The translations under genes and the position numbers were made by a program. Of a stretch of 43,685 nucleotides of DNA, positions 43,586-43,685 are shown one piece after another; the first letter of the stretch is position 1, and each line of letters opens with the position of its first letter. The notes below the pieces were generated by a model. It did not search any database. It was not told the origin of the DNA and saw nothing but the letters and a program-made list of their open reading frames with translations. The stretch spans positions 1 to 43,685 of the forward strand of contig CALCRR010000020.1 of the NCBI GenBank assembly GCA_937894495.1. Reading direction: 5' to 3'. The DNA is from an uncultured Ruminococcus sp. GTDB lineage: Bacteria > Bacillota > Clostridia > Oscillospirales > Ruminococcaceae.

Positions 43586-43685
43586 TTTTCTCCTTTCCGC
43601 CTGCGATTATCTATCTCTACACGCATAGGCTCAATGTTGCAGGGGCGTTACTCCTGCACGGAATGTTTTGTTGTAGGATATATTT

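Overview
The window looks like an accessory, mosaic stretch of a gut Clostridia chromosome. A Ruminococcus-like Oscillospiraceae or Lachnospiraceae host is my inference. It rests on the large serine recombinases with TnpW-like partners, the MobC/relaxase and SNF2-like conjugative-element genes, the Gram-positive sortase pilus, and strong AGGAGG-type ribosome sites with sigma-A promoters at 17-base spacing. No rRNA, tRNA or CRISPR array was seen.

Layout. (1) 1-4.0 kb: a plasmid/phage-like operon on the + strand with a Rep-like protein, a helix-turn-helix protein fused to the tail of a YqaJ-type nuclease, a Rad52/Sak-like annealing protein, and a zinc-ribbon amidoligase overlapping a class II glutamine amidotransferase. 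(2) 4.0-6.5 kb: a membrane Ser/Thr kinase and a small partner, divergent from a zinc-ribbon membrane protein across a shared palindromic promoter region. (3) 6.5-11.1 kb: an XRE regulator divergent from an unfamiliar five-gene operon ending in a GTPase with a DUF697-like membrane tail, plus a small Cys-rich protein. (4) 11.1-12.7 kb: an AAA ATPase with a PD-(D/E)XK tail. (5) 12.7-14.0 kb: gene fragments and terminators. (6) 14.0-16.8 kb: a two-component signalling cluster (REC-HD-GYP-HPt, a lone REC, and a hybrid kinase that has lost its front end). (7) 16.8-22.4 kb: a conjugative or mobilizable element with serine recombinase, TnpW-like protein, DUF4315-like protein, oriT-like region, MobC and relaxase. 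The relaxase is split by a 352-bp miniature element with Tn7-like ends. (8) 22.6-38.9 kb: a sortase-pilus locus on the - strand and a tyrosine recombinase lying between perfect 25-bp inverted repeats. (9) 39.0-43.6 kb: an SNF2/methylase-like gene broken at both ends, followed by a second serine recombinase and a second TnpW-like gene.

How the parts may work together. The pilus operon runs 37439 to 22622: a TasA/CalY-like exported protein, a TnpB-like protein lacking all three RuvC catalytic residues, a signal peptidase without the usual lysine, a backbone pilin, a class B sortase, a minor pilin and a 2,920-residue adhesin. Its best promoter lies inside the segment bounded by the inverted repeats and points at the operon. 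Inversion by the enclosed recombinase would turn it away, towards two terminators. The nuclease-dead TnpB-like protein keeps an omega-RNA-like scaffold downstream and could be an RNA-guided regulator (TldR-like). The locus therefore appears to combine phase variation with a possible RNA-guided layer of control, carried within or next to a conjugative element. These regulatory roles are inferences from sequence architecture.
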